A stretch of DNA of 6,304 nucleotides, from NCBI GenBank assembly GCA_030614645.1, contig JAUWTR010000107.1, positions 1 to 6,304 on the forward strand, read 5' to 3'. Shown piece by piece: positions 6,054 through 6,304 of this stretch (position 1 is the first letter of the stretch; each line of letters starts with the position of its first letter). The position numbers and the translations under genes are program-made. The notes below the pieces were generated by a model that was given only the letters and a program-made list of their open reading frames with translations, was not told the origin of the DNA and ran no database searches. This stretch comes from Candidatus Aminicenantota bacterium. Its GTDB lineage: Bacteria; Acidobacteriota; Aminicenantia; Aminicenantales; Aminicenantaceae.

Positions 6054-6072
6054 TTAAGCTTGTGAAAAGGTT

Positions 6073-6304
6073 ATGAAAAAGAAGATATTTTTTTCTTTGA
6101 TATTGATTCTTGTTTTTCTTCATCCTTATGCATGGGATGAGGATGTATGGTCTCAGTCTTTTAAAAAAATATCAGCTATAGTCCCTTTTATTGAGGAAAA
6201 CTATTATAAAGAAGTTGACCTTGAAGAATTAGCGTTTTCATCGATAAGAGGAATTTTACTCACACTCGACCCTCACTCATACTTTTTAAATCCCAAGAAC
6301 CTGT
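6073..6304 (+). CDS. S41 family (C-terminal processing) peptidase, amino end only
   Basis: Only the first 77 codons are present; the gene continues past the window edge. The product begins with a Sec signal peptide (MKKK, hydrophobic 5-16, probable cleavage after PYA at 20). It then shows the helical amino-terminal segment typical of CtpA-like proteases: FIEENYYKEVDLEELAFSSIRGILLTLDPHSYFLNPKNL (39-77), in which ENYY...V...L...A..GIL..LDPHS.F is the recognisable pattern that precedes the PDZ domain. The catalytic Ser/Lys pair lies beyond the window, so activity cannot be checked. The protein would act in the periplasm, trimming exported proteins. AAAAGG sits only 2 nt before the ATG. It is transcribed divergently from tatA over a 114-bp shared region. 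The family assignment rests on the amino end alone. Confidence 0.75.
   Translation, partial: MKKKIFFSLILILVFLHPYAWDEDVWSQSFKKISAIVPFIEENYYKEVDLEELAFSSIRGILLTLDPHSYFLNPKNL

Noticed and set aside
5959..6123. 55-residue amino-terminal extension of TatA
   Set aside because: TatA begins at MFGSIGFPEL. The extension would cross both promoters and the start of the divergent gene and has no family resemblance.
1..6304. tRNA, rRNA or CRISPR array
   Set aside because: No cloverleaf, rRNA signature or regularly spaced repeats were seen on either strand.

Overview
The window looks like chromosomal DNA of an uncultured, moderately AT-rich bacterium with a cell envelope that needs Tat export and peptidoglycan turnover. 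The mix of genes (an S41 peptidase divergent from tatA/tatC, a secreted SIS protein beside NamZ) reminds me of Acidobacteriota-related lineages such as Aminicenantia. That is recollection and not a test, so taxonomy is a low-to-moderate confidence inference. Apart from 1-336, the DNA is gene-dense and ordinary in composition.

Layout. Positions 1-336 hold no convincing gene. They contain a GC-richer stretch of unknown origin (about 68-210) with nested potential RNA stems, then an AT-rich segment bounded by a perfect 14-bp inverted repeat (210-223 / 317-330) that ends 6 bp from the stop codon of the last gene of the leftward operon. From 5958 down to 337 the minus strand carries one six-gene run: tatA, tatC, a UPF0200/dephospho-CoA-kinase-like P-loop kinase, a dCMP deaminase, a large double-SIS MurQ/GCKR-like protein with a signal peptide, and a NamZ-type exo-N-acetylmuramidase (DUF1343). 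tatA and tatC overlap, 44 bp separate tatC from the kinase, and the last four genes are joined by 4-nt ATGA, ATGA and TTGA stop/start overlaps. A near-consensus sigma70-type promoter (TTGACT, 17 nt, TATATT) lies just upstream of tatA and could drive the whole run. On the plus strand a divergent gene starts at 6073: the amino end of a secreted S41 (C-terminal processing) peptidase, cut by the window end. It has its own promoter, whose -10 is overlapped by a TACCAA/TTGGTA palindrome.

How the genes fit. tatA/tatC build the twin-arginine translocase. The kinase and deaminase form a nucleotide-metabolism pair whose gene order matches the domain order of fused P-loop plus dCMP-deaminase proteins (yeast Dcd1, bacterial AvcD), so they may be a split version of that architecture. 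The SIS protein and NamZ form a muropeptide-salvage pair: NamZ-family enzymes release terminal MurNAc from peptidoglycan fragments, and MurQ-type proteins bind or cleave MurNAc-6-phosphate. The oddity is that the SIS protein appears exported, is duplicated like eukaryotic glucokinase regulatory protein, and seems to lack one of the two MurQ catalytic glutamates. It may therefore be a MurNAc-related binding or regulatory protein in the periplasm, not a classical cytoplasmic etherase. This is the part of the window most worth following up.
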